From contig PYSS01000002.1 of the NCBI GenBank assembly GCA_003049465.1, positions 496,001 to 560,000 of the forward strand: a stretch of DNA of 64,000 nt. The letters are read 5' to 3'. Below, one piece after another: positions 12,248-22,017 of the stretch; positions within the stretch are counted from its first letter, which is position 1; every line of letters begins with the position of its first letter. The DNA is from Magnaporthiopsis rhizophila. Taxonomy: Eukaryota > Ascomycota > Sordariomycetes > Magnaporthales > Magnaporthaceae. Made by a program: the position numbers and the translations under genes. The notes beneath the pieces are model-generated. The model had not been told where the DNA came from. It ran no database searches and saw only the letters and a list, made by a program, of their open reading frames with translations.

Positions 12248-13203
12248 CGTTGGGAATCATCAAATCCACCGCCGTCGCCATCCCGCTTGCTTTCGTGCTT
12301 CGGGTCACTTTTTAGTGCGACGTTGGGGGTTCGCATTAGCGCCGGCGCTTTCACGCCGCCGCCCAACAGTCTGCTGGCTCATCCGCTTCAACACACGGTT
12401 AAGATGCTGTGAGATAAGGTATGGGTTTTGTGAATGATTTTGGGCCTGCGTGAGGCATACAGCGAGTCATTTGGTTCTTTAGTCGTCTAATGAGAACCAG
12501 CAGGTCCGTCGTGTTTTTCCTGGGTGAAATGTCAAAGTCCGAGAATTAACGTGCTGAAATCCGAAGCCCCAACGAGAAGCCACGATAGTGGGGCCTGAGC
12601 CAGGCAGGCATCAACCAAAGTCAGGCCACACAGCCCTGTCCAGGGCAGCGTTTGGGGCTTGAGCAATCTTCCCCAGGTGGCACCGTCCCGTTGGCTGTCT
12701 AGAGGGTGTGGCGGGGAGCTTCTACACCAGGGCGGCTTCTGGTCTTTGCCGTGCATGAGATGTGCTGACCAAGCCCCGTCCTCAGGATCCTTCCGTCTGC
12801 ACCGTGAGCATTTAATCCCCGCAACGAACCGCTAAGAAAGGCACGATTGGCATGCAGCGCCCGAACATAGCCCCTCCCCTCCGTCGCAGATGCATCCTTC
12901 CGGGGCCTGGGATGGCCAACCGGTGAGATGGGAGTTGCATCAATAAAGACGGGGACTGGGATTTGTATGGGAGGCCCAATGGGCTGGATATAAGTCTTAC
13001 ATGCCCGCTTGCGTGACGCTACCGGCGTTCGGGTGATTCGAAGAACACCAGGAACGACCCCTGACAAGGGAGAAGAGGCAAAGAAGGGAGCCGGACACAA
13101 AAAAAGGGAGGAACGAGAAAGAGAAAGGAAGAAGAAAAAAAAAAAAAGCAAAAGAAGCTTGAAGGGACTCCTCCATCCGCGGACACACAGAACCCCGACA
13201 AGT

Positions 13204-13515
13204 ATGGGCGCGTGCGAGCTCAGCGCCTCAGGCTCTGCCTTCGGCACGTTCCTGAGCGCCTTCATCGGCTCGATCCTTAACGGGCTCTTCAACGGCTTCT
13301 ACATCGCCTTTCTAACAGGCTGGATCGCCTGGCTGTCCGTAACCCGCATCCTGGCCGCGGGTATCTACGAGGGCTACCTGGTGGCGACCAAGCCGCTCGA
13401 CCAGGACGACTACACGTCCATCCACCTGCAGCCCCTGGTCCCGGACGCATCGGCTCCCGACGACACCGAGTACCACGGCGCTACTGCCACCCCGGCCCCG
13501 GCCTACCTCCCGAGC

Positions 13516-13574
<59 letters not shown>

Positions 13575-14361
13575 CGGCTTCACACCACAGCAGCCGACGG
13601 CAACAGCCAACCACGAGGTCCCGCCGCCGCCGCCCCCGCCATACCAACCCGAAAAGCCACAAACCAACCCCTACACCAGGGGCGCCGTATTCCCGCGCAT
13701 GCAGCCGCCGCACCGCCTAACGCCCCAGCGCGAGGTGAACTGGAAAGGCTGGCTCGGCTGGGGCTGGAGCGCGCTCTATACGCCCGTCTCGCAGACCATC
13801 TGGGTGGCCGTCAACGGCACCAACCCGGAAAAGGCGACCGTCAAGCTCGTTCGCGCCCTCGCCATCGGCGTCTCGGCCCTGGGGCTGACCTTCGACACGC
13901 GCCGCCGCTACGCCGCCGCCCTGGCCCGACGCACGGGGCGTCCGTGGACGGGCACGCTCTTCGCCGCCTGGTCCGCGTTCGTGTGCGTGCTGCTGGGCGC
14001 CGAGGCGTTGACGCTGCTGATCGTGGGCGCCGTGCAGCTCGTCTCCAGGGGGCAGTTGCCGATCTTCGTGCCCTTTGTTTATGCCTTCTTCACCTGCGTC
14101 TGGGCCTGGGTCAGCTGGCAGTTCCTGCCGCCCGCCGACGGGTCTCGCCCGGGCATCAATATTGTTGCCGACACGCTCATGGGCGTCTTTGCCGGCATTT
14201 TTGTGGCGGCGCCTGCGCTTGTGCTGTGGCGCGATCGCGTCTGGGACGAGCGTGCTGCGGGCGTCATGGGCGCACAGGCGTCCGGGGGACAGGACCTGGC
14301 CGCGTATCTGGGGTGCGCGGGGGGGTCGGTGCTGGGCAAGTTTGCGGCGATCATGCCTTGA
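13204..14361 (+). CDS. Multi-span membrane protein of unknown function
   Basis: A 385-residue single-exon protein I do not recognise. The first in-frame ATG follows a purine-rich leader and gives MGACELSASGSAFGTFLS. An N-terminal hydrophobic stretch (GSILNGLFNGFYIAFLTG) is followed by a hydrophilic, low-complexity section with 20 consecutive Asn codons and a Pro-rich patch. Three or four further hydrophobic segments follow (around FAAWSAFVCVLLGAEALTLL, FVPFVYAFFTCVWAWV and ADTLMGVFAGIFVAAPAL). The layout suggests an integral membrane protein with an exposed loop after the first span. No catalytic motif was seen, and the function is unknown. Confidence 0.75.
13516..13575. repeat. (AAC)20 coding microsatellite
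   Basis: Twenty uninterrupted AAC triplets encode polyasparagine inside the 13204-14361 membrane protein. Being trinucleotide, length changes would keep frame. Confidence 0.95.
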
Positions 14362-15526
14362 GCACGGGGCCAACTTGTGCTGTAGATATATCATCTTGCT
14401 GGTTTTCACATTACTTCACATACGTCTATTGGGAGGTTTAAACGCTTTTTACAAACCCGGCTCTGCAGTTTATACGGATCACATGCTTCCGGCTCGGAAA
14501 CGTGGATGGGGGTGTGGGTTGTGTTTCACGCGCAAAGCCTTCCTATACACCCGCATCTTTTTTACACGCAGCATTTAAAAGAAAACAAACAGAAAAAGAA
14601 AAAAAAAAACACAACGAAAAACAAAAGCTCACTGTCGCTTCGGGGCGACAGCTACGAAACCTCCCGACGGGGATGTTTACTCCGAGTCGGCTGGAAAATC
14701 CGACGTTAACCCCAACCGGGGCTCGAACCCCCGACCCAAGCGGCTATTGCAACGGAGTACAGGTAGGGTCCCGGTGTCGACTCGACCCATCCTCATAACC
14801 GCTACACCGACTTGGCCTCTGCGAGGTTCGATGTCTGCTGTACGCTGGGCGGCAGGTTATAAGGCTTGGGCGCAGAAAGGGCAGGAGCGAGGGAGGTATG
14901 CGGCAGCTGCACAGAGGGCAGGTGCGAAGGAGGAGTGTGCGGTCGCTGGGCGGCGGCGACTCTATTCCCGACGGGAGCATTTAGAGAATGGCCCGGGTCA
15001 TTTTGATACGCCATTTTTTTTACTGCAAATTAGCAGCAGCACTTTCCCAGTGTGATCTTTCTACGTCATCATGAGCCCTCACTTCATCCATCGAGTGTCT
15101 TCGGTATCCTGTCGGTACAGGGTTATCGGGCGGATAGTTTTTTTTTAAGGGCCAAGCAGTGTAGATTAGGCTCCTATGCACCGGACTGTGTCCACAACAA
15201 CCTACGTGTTGGCCGCACTGGCACCACGATGGTAAATGGATAAGTGGCACATGGGGTACCTACCTATGGTATCGGCGGACAAAATAAAGGATACCATGAC
15301 ACGGCTCGCACCAGCAATGCCACAGTTTTAATGCGGCTCCCGCACCAGTTTCATGGAGTACAGGGTGAAGTGTGGCGACCCTGCACGACGAAAAGAGGAC
15401 ATCGCGGCTCCGAAGCATCCCAACCTCATCAGGCTTTATCAATGATTCGGCAAAATAAAATACGACAAAAGGTACTCATAAGGTAGTCATGATATTCATA
15501 CACGGAGAAGGTTTCCTCACCCGGCC
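14362..15526. other. Convergent intergenic region with tRNA-like fragment
   Basis: Lies between the 3' ends of the membrane-protein and LCCL genes. It contains a degenerate tRNA-like segment on the minus strand (about 14702-14815) and a TACCTACCTATGG motif at 15257-15269. No coding gene seen. Confidence 0.6.
14702..14815 (-). other. Degenerate tRNA-like sequence (A-box/B-box pair)
   Basis: On the minus strand an A-box-like GTGTAGCGGTTATG is followed about 80 bases later by a B-box-like GGTTCGAGCCC, ordered as in a tRNA gene. However, the T-stem pairs for only three base pairs with the standard loop and the acceptor ends pair poorly, so a functional tRNA is unlikely. It could be a decayed tRNA or the head of a tRNA-derived SINE. 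Confidence 0.3.
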
Positions 15527-17614
15527 CTACCGCCGCAACGGGGTCCTTATACTATCATCGACTACGCTCCGCCTCCTGACCTTTGACGGTCCAGGCGCCA
15601 TGTCAACCCACTCGCCGCGCGAGTTCCATACGCCCGCCTTTGTGTAGTCGAGCGTGCTCCCGCCGCTCACAAAGGCGAAGCGGAAATACTCGTTGATCTG
15701 CTGGCCCGCGCGTCGGCGCCACTGGAACCGCGTGGGGCCGTCGCCGGGCGGCCGGTTGGGGTTGGACGGGTCGTCGTCGAAGAAGGCGCGGTAGCGCTCC
15801 ACGTCGTTGACCAGCACGCTGACGCCCTCGATGGCCGGGTCGTCGTCGGGCAGGGGCAGCCGCCACGACGCCGACAGCGTGCTCACGTTCCCGATCCCGG
15901 CCACCGCCTCGCTCAGCGTGATGTTGGGCGGCCCCGTCAGGGCCGGCAGGGACGAGAAGAACTGGCCGTCCCCTTGCAGCTGCGCGGCCGTCTGCAGGAT
16001 CGAGTCGAACCCCCAGCGCGCGACGCCGTTGATGAACAGACCGACCAGGAGGCCCTGGTAGAGCAGTGATGGCCGCGTCTGCATGCTCGTCCCCGGCAGG
16101 AGCAGCAGGGCCAGGATGAAGTGGTGGATGCGGAGGCGCAGGTCCGGCATCACGAGGCACACCAGGATGGCGCCGACGAAGGCGGCGTAGACCTTGAGGT
16201 AGCGCAGCAGCCGGCCCTCCTGGCGGAAGAACCAGACCTGCGAGGCTGCGACGACGACGAGGATGATTACGATGAAGGCGAGCGCGGCCTTGGCGCCGGG
16301 CTGCTGCTCCAGGTCACGGCCCGTCAGGCGCGTGATGGGTATCCACTCGCTGAAGGAGTAGTTCTCGAGCGCGCCCAGCCAGCAGGCGCCCAGCCACAGC
16401 ACCGTCTTCTCGACCTGCGCTGTCAGGCCCTGCAGCGTGCGCCGGACGCCCATCTTGTCGTACATGACCCAGGCGATGAGCATGGCCGGCAGGTACTTGC
16501 CGATGATGTTGGAGGCCAGGCCGGCCAGGGTCGAGTGGTTGGGCGGGTCCGAGACCATGCCGACGTGCCAGAAGAGGGCCGAGAAGGTGACGAAGAAGAA
16601 GAGCGGGGCCGAGCTGACAAAGAGGGAGAAGACGGCCGAGAAGGCGACCGAGAGGCCCAGCAGCGGCCAGCGCAGGTCGCGGGTCTCGCACTGGGCGCCG
16701 CCCTGGAAGGTGAAGGACAGCGGAAAGCTGGCGTTGAAGGCGATGCTGGTGATGCCGTTGCGGGTGGACGAGACGTAGTTCGTCTGCTCGCCCGTCAGGG
16801 TGACGACGCCGCAGCCGCCAGCCGTGTTGGAGACGACGCCGGCGTGCAGGGCGGAGCCGCAGATGTACGAGTCGCCGCGGTAGTGGACCTGGCCGTCGTC
16901 GCGGGGCCCGCCGATGACGACGGACTGGTAGATGACTTCTTGATCGCCGACGGCGCGCGGGTTCAGGACGCGGTAGCTGGCGCAGTTGGCGGGGCAGCGG
17001 AAGGCGAAGCCGCTGTTGTTGAAGGGCCGGCAGTAGTTTCCGTCGAGGCCGCAGCCGCCGTCGGGCGACCACCACGTGGCGCCGCAGCCGATGTTGGTGG
17101 GGGCGCCATAGCCCTGGACATCGGTAGCCCGCTGTCCGTACCGGAGCACCAGCGTAAAGGCCGTGATCCACAGAGCGATATACACGGCGGCCAGGCAGAC
17201 GCGCTGCCACAGGTGCGGCACCAGCTTGTCCAGCAGCCAGATGGGCGCGTGTTGCACCTTTGGCAATATCGGGTTGATCTTGTATCTACGCGGCTCGGGC
17301 GGTCCTCTCATCCAAGTCGCCGTCGCGTTTCCGCACCGACGGACGGGCAGTGGGATCCAGGCCCACCTCTTGCTGCTACCCCCAGTGTTACCTCCAGCAG
17401 CTTCGCCGCTTCGGACAGACGGCGGCCCTGGCACCGGGCTGGGCAGGCACCTCGTGTTGTCCCGATCGCGCAGCAGCTCGTCTTCGGTGCCGCTCGCCCC
17501 ATCGTGTCTGGTAGATGCCCTACTGTCATCGTGGATGGAGACGGAGGGTGCGGAGGATATCGAGGTTGCGGCGGGGGGTTGGTCGGGCTTTGGTGTGGTA
17601 TTTTTCGATGCCAT
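15527..17614 (-). CDS. LCCL-domain multi-span membrane protein
   Basis: A 695-residue single-exon protein with an extracytosolic LCCL domain of the kind found in a family of fungal membrane proteins whose function is not established. The ATG chosen begins MASKNTTPKPDQPP; the open frame runs further up without an ATG. A hydrophilic cytosolic N-terminus leads to a first membrane span (VCLAAVYIALWITAFTLVL), then a Cys-rich luminal region and the LCCL core (DSYICGSALHAGVVSNTAGG, then FNASFPLSFTF). At least six hydrophobic segments follow (such as VFSLFVSSAPLFFFVTFSAL and AALAFIVIILVVVAASQVWF). The C-terminal part, after the last spans, is soluble. Family assignment is good; the biological role is unknown. 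Confidence 0.85.
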   Translation of the reverse strand: MASKNTTPKPDQPPAATSISSAPSVSIHDDSRASTRHDGASGTEDELLRDRDNTRCLPSPVPGPPSVRSGEAAGGNTGGSSKRWAWIPLPVRRCGNATATWMRGPPEPRRYKINPILPKVQHAPIWLLDKLVPHLWQRVCLAAVYIALWITAFTLVLRYGQRATDVQGYGAPTNIGCGATWWSPDGGCGLDGNYCRPFNNSGFAFRCPANCASYRVLNPRAVGDQEVIYQSVVIGGPRDDGQVHYRGDSYICGSALHAGVVSNTAGGCGVVTLTGEQTNYVSSTRNGITSIAFNASFPLSFTFQGGAQCETRDLRWPLLGLSVAFSAVFSLFVSSAPLFFFVTFSALFWHVGMVSDPPNHSTLAGLASNIIGKYLPAMLIAWVMYDKMGVRRTLQGLTAQVEKTVLWLGACWLGALENYSFSEWIPITRLTGRDLEQQPGAKAALAFIVIILVVVAASQVWFFRQEGRLLRYLKVYAAFVGAILVCLVMPDLRLRIHHFILALLLLPGTSMQTRPSLLYQGLLVGLFINGVARWGFDSILQTAAQLQGDGQFFSSLPALTGPPNITLSEAVAGIGNVSTLSASWRLPLPDDDPAIEGVSVLVNDVERYRAFFDDDPSNPNRPPGDGPTRFQWRRRAGQQINEYFRFAFVSGGSTLDYTKAGVWNSRGEWVDMAPGPSKVRRRSVVDDSIRTPLRR

Positions 17615-18644
17615 AATGACTCGCAGACAATACACAGAGCAACCTAGGAGACTACAGCCCTGGTGGGATGAACTTTGTGTGTTGATGTTCGGCGCGAGGC
17701 TATGGGCAGGGAACCGATGGCATAATGCATAGAGCAAACGATTGACGAGAGACTGGGACTGGCCGTTGGCCCTCAAGGGCGAAACAAAGATGCTGCAAGG
17801 CAATTCAAGAGCAAAAGGGACCCGATCGCGTCAGCGGCCTGTCGGAGACCCCCATCACAGCCCCAGTGAGGTGGGTGGACGTGGCTAATGCTTGGCAGGA
17901 AGGGCTGACATTTAGACGGGGTTGGCATACGGGTTCCCAGGACGCAGGCGGGTGGGAGAATGGGACGCTGACGGAAGGCCGCCCTCCCACTGCCTGCCGC
18001 GCAATACTGCCCGAGACTGCGATCCTTCACGCCCACAACCCGCGGACCTGAGACGAGATGTCTGATCGTGGGCCCGGATAGGCTGGGCACCAGCTGGCAG
18101 GCCCTGGCGTTGCACCAGCTGGCTGATTGGGTTTCGTGGGCGAACCTACCAAGCGAGGGAACAGGGGTCGGGTGGTCGCGTACGCAGCAGCTAGTGGAGT
18201 TGGCTTTGGCTCTGGGAAAACCCAATCTGTGCCAGCGATTCAATGACTGGTTCGTCGTTTTCCCCAAGCTGCTTAAAAGAAATAGAGATAAAGGATGAGT
18301 GAAAATAGTAATAAGGAAATTAGGAGACATAATAAATCCGTAAAGACGGAAGAAACAGGAACGAGATGGATCTACAGGATAGGTTGGGCAATGGGGTTCC
18401 AATTGCTTATAAGAGTTTGGGCTGCGGAACCGCAGCTTGAAAGCTGCCCATCAGGAGCCTGAATCTTCAGTAAATGTCATAGGCTGGTAGCCCAGGTTCG
18501 CTAAAAATCGAGTCATGGGCCTCGCTTCCCTGTCGATGCTTGGCACGCCATCTACGACGGGAGCAAAAGCTCAACCCTGGATTCGGTAAAACTGACGAGC
18601 CTCAACCACGAGCACGCGGCCAGCCGCAGGAACCACCCAGAGGG
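17615..18644. other. Divergent promoter region LCCL / QTRT2
   Basis: About 1 kb between head-to-head genes. It should hold both promoters. No coding gene supported. An ATG at 18515 opens a short frame that does not join the QTRT2 frame. Confidence 0.6.
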
Positions 18645-18931
18645 ATGGAGTTCGAGATCCTGAGGTCCGCACTCGTCGAGGCCGGCGCCGCGCGGTTGGG
18701 CCGCCTGGCCTTCCCCGGGCGCAGGCCCATCGACACTCCCAACTTCTTCGCCGCCACCTCGCGCGGCGTCGTCCCGCACCTGACCCCGGACAACCTTGTC
18801 CGCCACGACGACCTGGTGAGGGGCACGTACCTGGCCCTTGAGGACTTCATAGAGCGGAGTCAGAGGAACCCCAAGCGCGTGCCCCCGTTGCTACAGGCCG
18901 CCGCTAGGTTCCCGTGGCCACCGCCACCGCC

Positions 18932-18964
<33 letters not shown>

Positions 18965-20126
18965 TCAGTCTCAGTCTCAGAGGCGACCCCTGCACACCTT
19001 CTGCGCCCTGCCCGATGCCGTCCCCGCCGTCCTCGGCCCCAGGCGCGTGCCGGCCGCCGCAAACCAGCTCGGCAACGGGCCCGACTCGGTCTCGGTCTTC
19101 ACCTCGACGGGCGTACAGACCCTGACGACGGCCGCCTACGCCGACGCCGTCGTTGCCCTGCGCCCGGACGTCGCCGTGGCCATGGCCGACCTGGCCTGGT
19201 CCCCCGTGGCCCCGGGCGGCAAGCGCGCCGCCCGCATGGCCGACCGCACCGACGACTGGATGGTCGGGCTGCGCCGTCGACTCCTGGAGCAGCATCAGCA
19301 GAGTGACCTGCTCTCCTCGACCGCAGTCTTCGCCCCGACCTTGCCCGTCCCGCACTCGGTGCAGTGGGACTACCTGCGTTCGCTGTCCGAGGACATGCTC
19401 GACCTCGTCCGCGGCCTGGCCGTCTACGACGTCGACATCATCCCGGACCTCCCGACCTACCCAGGGCTGGCCGCCCTCCCGCGCTTGTCCCTCGACGTGC
19501 CCGCCACGCCGCACCACGTGCTGCGTCATGTTTCCCTCGGCGTCGACGTTGTGTTGCTGCCCATGGTCAACACGGCCTCCGAGGCCGGCGTCGCCTTCAC
19601 CTTTGTCTTCCCCGCACCACCACCATCACCGCCACCGACAACAGCAAACTCGGCAACAGCAGCAGCAACACAAATCCTCCCGCTGGCCGTAGACCTCACC
19701 CTCCCCGAACACGCCACCTCCCTATCCTCGCTCTCGCCGGGCTGCACCTGCCCGGCTTGCGACACCCACCACGCCGCGTACCTGCACCACCTCCTCGCCG
19801 CCCGCGAGATGCTGGCCTGGACGCTCCTGCAGCTGCACAACCACCACGTCGCGGCCGCCTTCTTCGCCGGCATCCGCGCCTCGCTGGTCGCCGGCACCTT
19901 TGAGCGCGACGTCGCCGACTTCGCCGCCAGGTACGAGCCCGACATACCCGACGGCAAGGGCGAGAGGCCCCGCGCCAGGGGCTACGCCGCCGGCAGGACG
20001 CAGCAGCAGCCGGACGAGCCGGCCCCGCAGAAGCTCAACCGCCCGGCATGGGGGAACCTTGGCGCCGTGGCGGCGGCGGCACAGCAGCAGCAGCAGGCCG
20101 ATGAGGGTGTGGCGGCGAGTGCGTGA
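18645..20126 (+). CDS. qtr2: Queuine tRNA-ribosyltransferase accessory subunit 2 (QTRT2)
   Basis: The non-catalytic partner of eukaryotic tRNA-guanine transglycosylase, which exchanges G34 for queuine in GUN-anticodon tRNAs as a QTRT1-QTRT2 heterodimer. The 493-residue product starts at the first in-frame ATG (MEFEILRSALVEAGAARLG). The TGT fold shows in GRRPIDTPNFFAATSRGVVP near the N-terminus and in RTDDWMVGLRRRL. The zinc site is complete: CxCxxC at residues 367/369/372 and His398, the family's C-x-C-x2-C-x25-H spacing. A Pro/Ser tract from TCG repeats (18935-18963) and a second low-complexity insert (TTANSATAAAT) look like surface loops. QTRT1 is not in this window. Confidence 0.9.
18935..18963. 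repeat. TCG trinucleotide repeat in QTRT2
   Basis: Roughly ten tandem TCG/GTC units encode a run of serines in a predicted surface loop of QTRT2. Confidence 0.85.
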
Positions 20127-22017
20127 GCGGGGTGCTGCCGTGCCTCTTTTAATTCAGTTGCGGTTGTTTGCGCGTTTCCTTCCTCTTATGCTTTTTTCTA
20201 TACACGGTTCAGTCACCGCCCGCGTATGATGTTACGGCGGTGATATTTATAGAGAGTGAAGTGGCGCACACGGGGTTCGAGGGTGCAATAGAAAGGAGGC
20301 GTCGTCCTGTTTGCAGGTGCTGGGAAGATAATCCTCCCCGTTGGAGGCGGGATTAGACCGCTGGCTAGAGAGTATAGAATCGATATGAGCACAAAACCAG
20401 GCTCGACCTCCCATTGTCCGCGTTCGTTGCAGCCGGCTGGGATGGAACGGCCGCTGGTAGCCGTTGTTGCCATGGTGGTCGGGGTTGAGGCTGCTACCGA
20501 GACCTGCGAGAGGCTGATCATTGCAGCGTTGTTTGTTTTATCGTATCGGGAACGCCGCCTTTTGCATATTTCACAAGCAGGCTCGCCCCATTCGTTGTTC
20601 GTGACGGTGCTACGTTGTGTGCTAGATTTGCCGTGCTGGCACTCAAGCTTTGCCGTTTCGCGGTTGCTTGCCGGCGACTTTTGTCATCCGTTTGTCCCCC
20701 GTCTCTTACGGCAGCATGCGGGATCCCAATCCAACCGTTGTCTCCATTGTTTTTTGTTCACCAAAGACTCCTCTCGCACCACAGGCGAGTAAATCTGCCC
20801 TTCTGACGAAGCGCACGGGAACCCCATTTGCCCAAATTTACCTTGTAGGTTGCCTAATGTGTTTCCGTTTCCCGTATTGCTTCCATATTTCCTATGTACT
20901 TTCCCCCAGCCTTTTTGGCGGGAGGCCTGCATCTGAGTTAAAATGATGGCTGGCTACAAGGCCGACATGGTGTCCTTTTTTTTTTTTAATTTATTTTTTT
21001 TTTATAAAGAAAAAGTCCACATGGTCAAAATATCCTTCGATACGGAAGAGGACATTTTGAGTTGTAACAGCGGCACGTTTTGGAATATATTCGCCAGGTT
21101 TGACACATGGAAGCTCGCATTCCCATTAATACAATGAATGAGCATTTGGGCAGAGGGACATATCATATGGGAGGCATGTTATTCGCGATATAAAATAGTA
21201 TGAAAACGTTTCTGGTTCAATTATGGCCTTTTCCACACCATCTATTTTAGTTTAGTTTCCACGAGCTCCTGATAGGGTGCCGTAAGGAAAGGATACTCGC
21301 AACTGATAAAATAAAAAACAACCGGCACCCTCCAACTTTGACTCAACCTCGTGCACATTGTCTCCCGTCTGGAAAGGGGAACGTCACGGACCAAATCGGA
21401 ACAAAACCACCCACGTTCTTCTTCTTCTTCTTCTTCTTCTTCTTCTTCTTCTTCTTCTTCTTCTTCTTCTTCTTCTTCTTCTTCTTCTTCTTCTTCTTCT
21501 TCTTCTTCTTCTTCTCCTCCCACATATGGATGACTGACAGATCCCAAAAGCTGCTTGCTTCCTAGGGGGTTTCCCTCGTCGAGACATTGAAGAAGGCCTT
21601 CTTCACTCAGGCCTCCCATACCGCATGCACAGGGAACAACCAGGTCAGGCCAGAACAAGTAACTGGGTGGAGAAGAAGCACAGGGACTTTCCCCGACAGC
21701 TCCCTCGTTGAATCTCCCGATTTCACTTTTCGGCATTGGTTGGCGTTAGGGTCTCTGACCTTCTCCCCCTCTATTGGGATTTCACATATATCCAGCGGCG
21801 TGGTGTCCATAGCGTCGGCAGAGCACTGAGCATCAGCGTTGGGCGAATCCCACAATTAATCAGTAAAAGGTAAAGATACACTTGCTTGCCAGTCGCGTCA
21901 GGTTGCTAGTACATTTCGCCATCACAGTCTCACTACCCTCTCGGAATCCAACTCGGACAAGGAGCTCAACCACAACCGCAGATCCTTAGTTCGCCCAGCC
22001 CCGCAGCTTCCACCCCA
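20127..22017. other. Convergent intergenic region QTRT2 / EIS1
   Basis: About 1.9 kb between two 3' ends. It contains a long TTC microsatellite (21416-21514) and T-rich sequence near 20978-21004. I see no gene. Confidence 0.6.
21416..21514. repeat. (TTC)33 microsatellite
   Basis: About 33 uninterrupted TTC triplets form a pure polypyrimidine/polypurine tract, the longest simple repeat in the window. Confidence 0.97.

Larger units (their letters stand above)
11975..13203. other. Intergenic, with N gap
   Basis: 3' flank of the NDR kinase and 5' flank of the membrane-protein gene. It contains the GT repeat, a T homopolymer with five Ns, and a purine-rich (GA/AAG) leader just upstream of the next start. 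No gene seen. Confidence 0.6.

Noticed and set aside
14702..14815. Functional tRNA gene
   Set aside because: The T-stem and acceptor stem do not pair as a tRNA requires; kept only as a tRNA-like relic.
18869..19529. Long minus-strand frames across QTRT2 and similar frames opposite vps1, LCCL and GGT
   Set aside because: They mirror GC-rich codon bias of the real gene on the other strand, are Arg/Gly/Ala-rich, and contain no recognisable domain.
21338..21565. Frames of polyphenylalanine, polyserine, polyglutamate or polyarginine at the TTC repeat
   Set aside because: Every frame of a triplet repeat is open; there is no coding sequence on either side.
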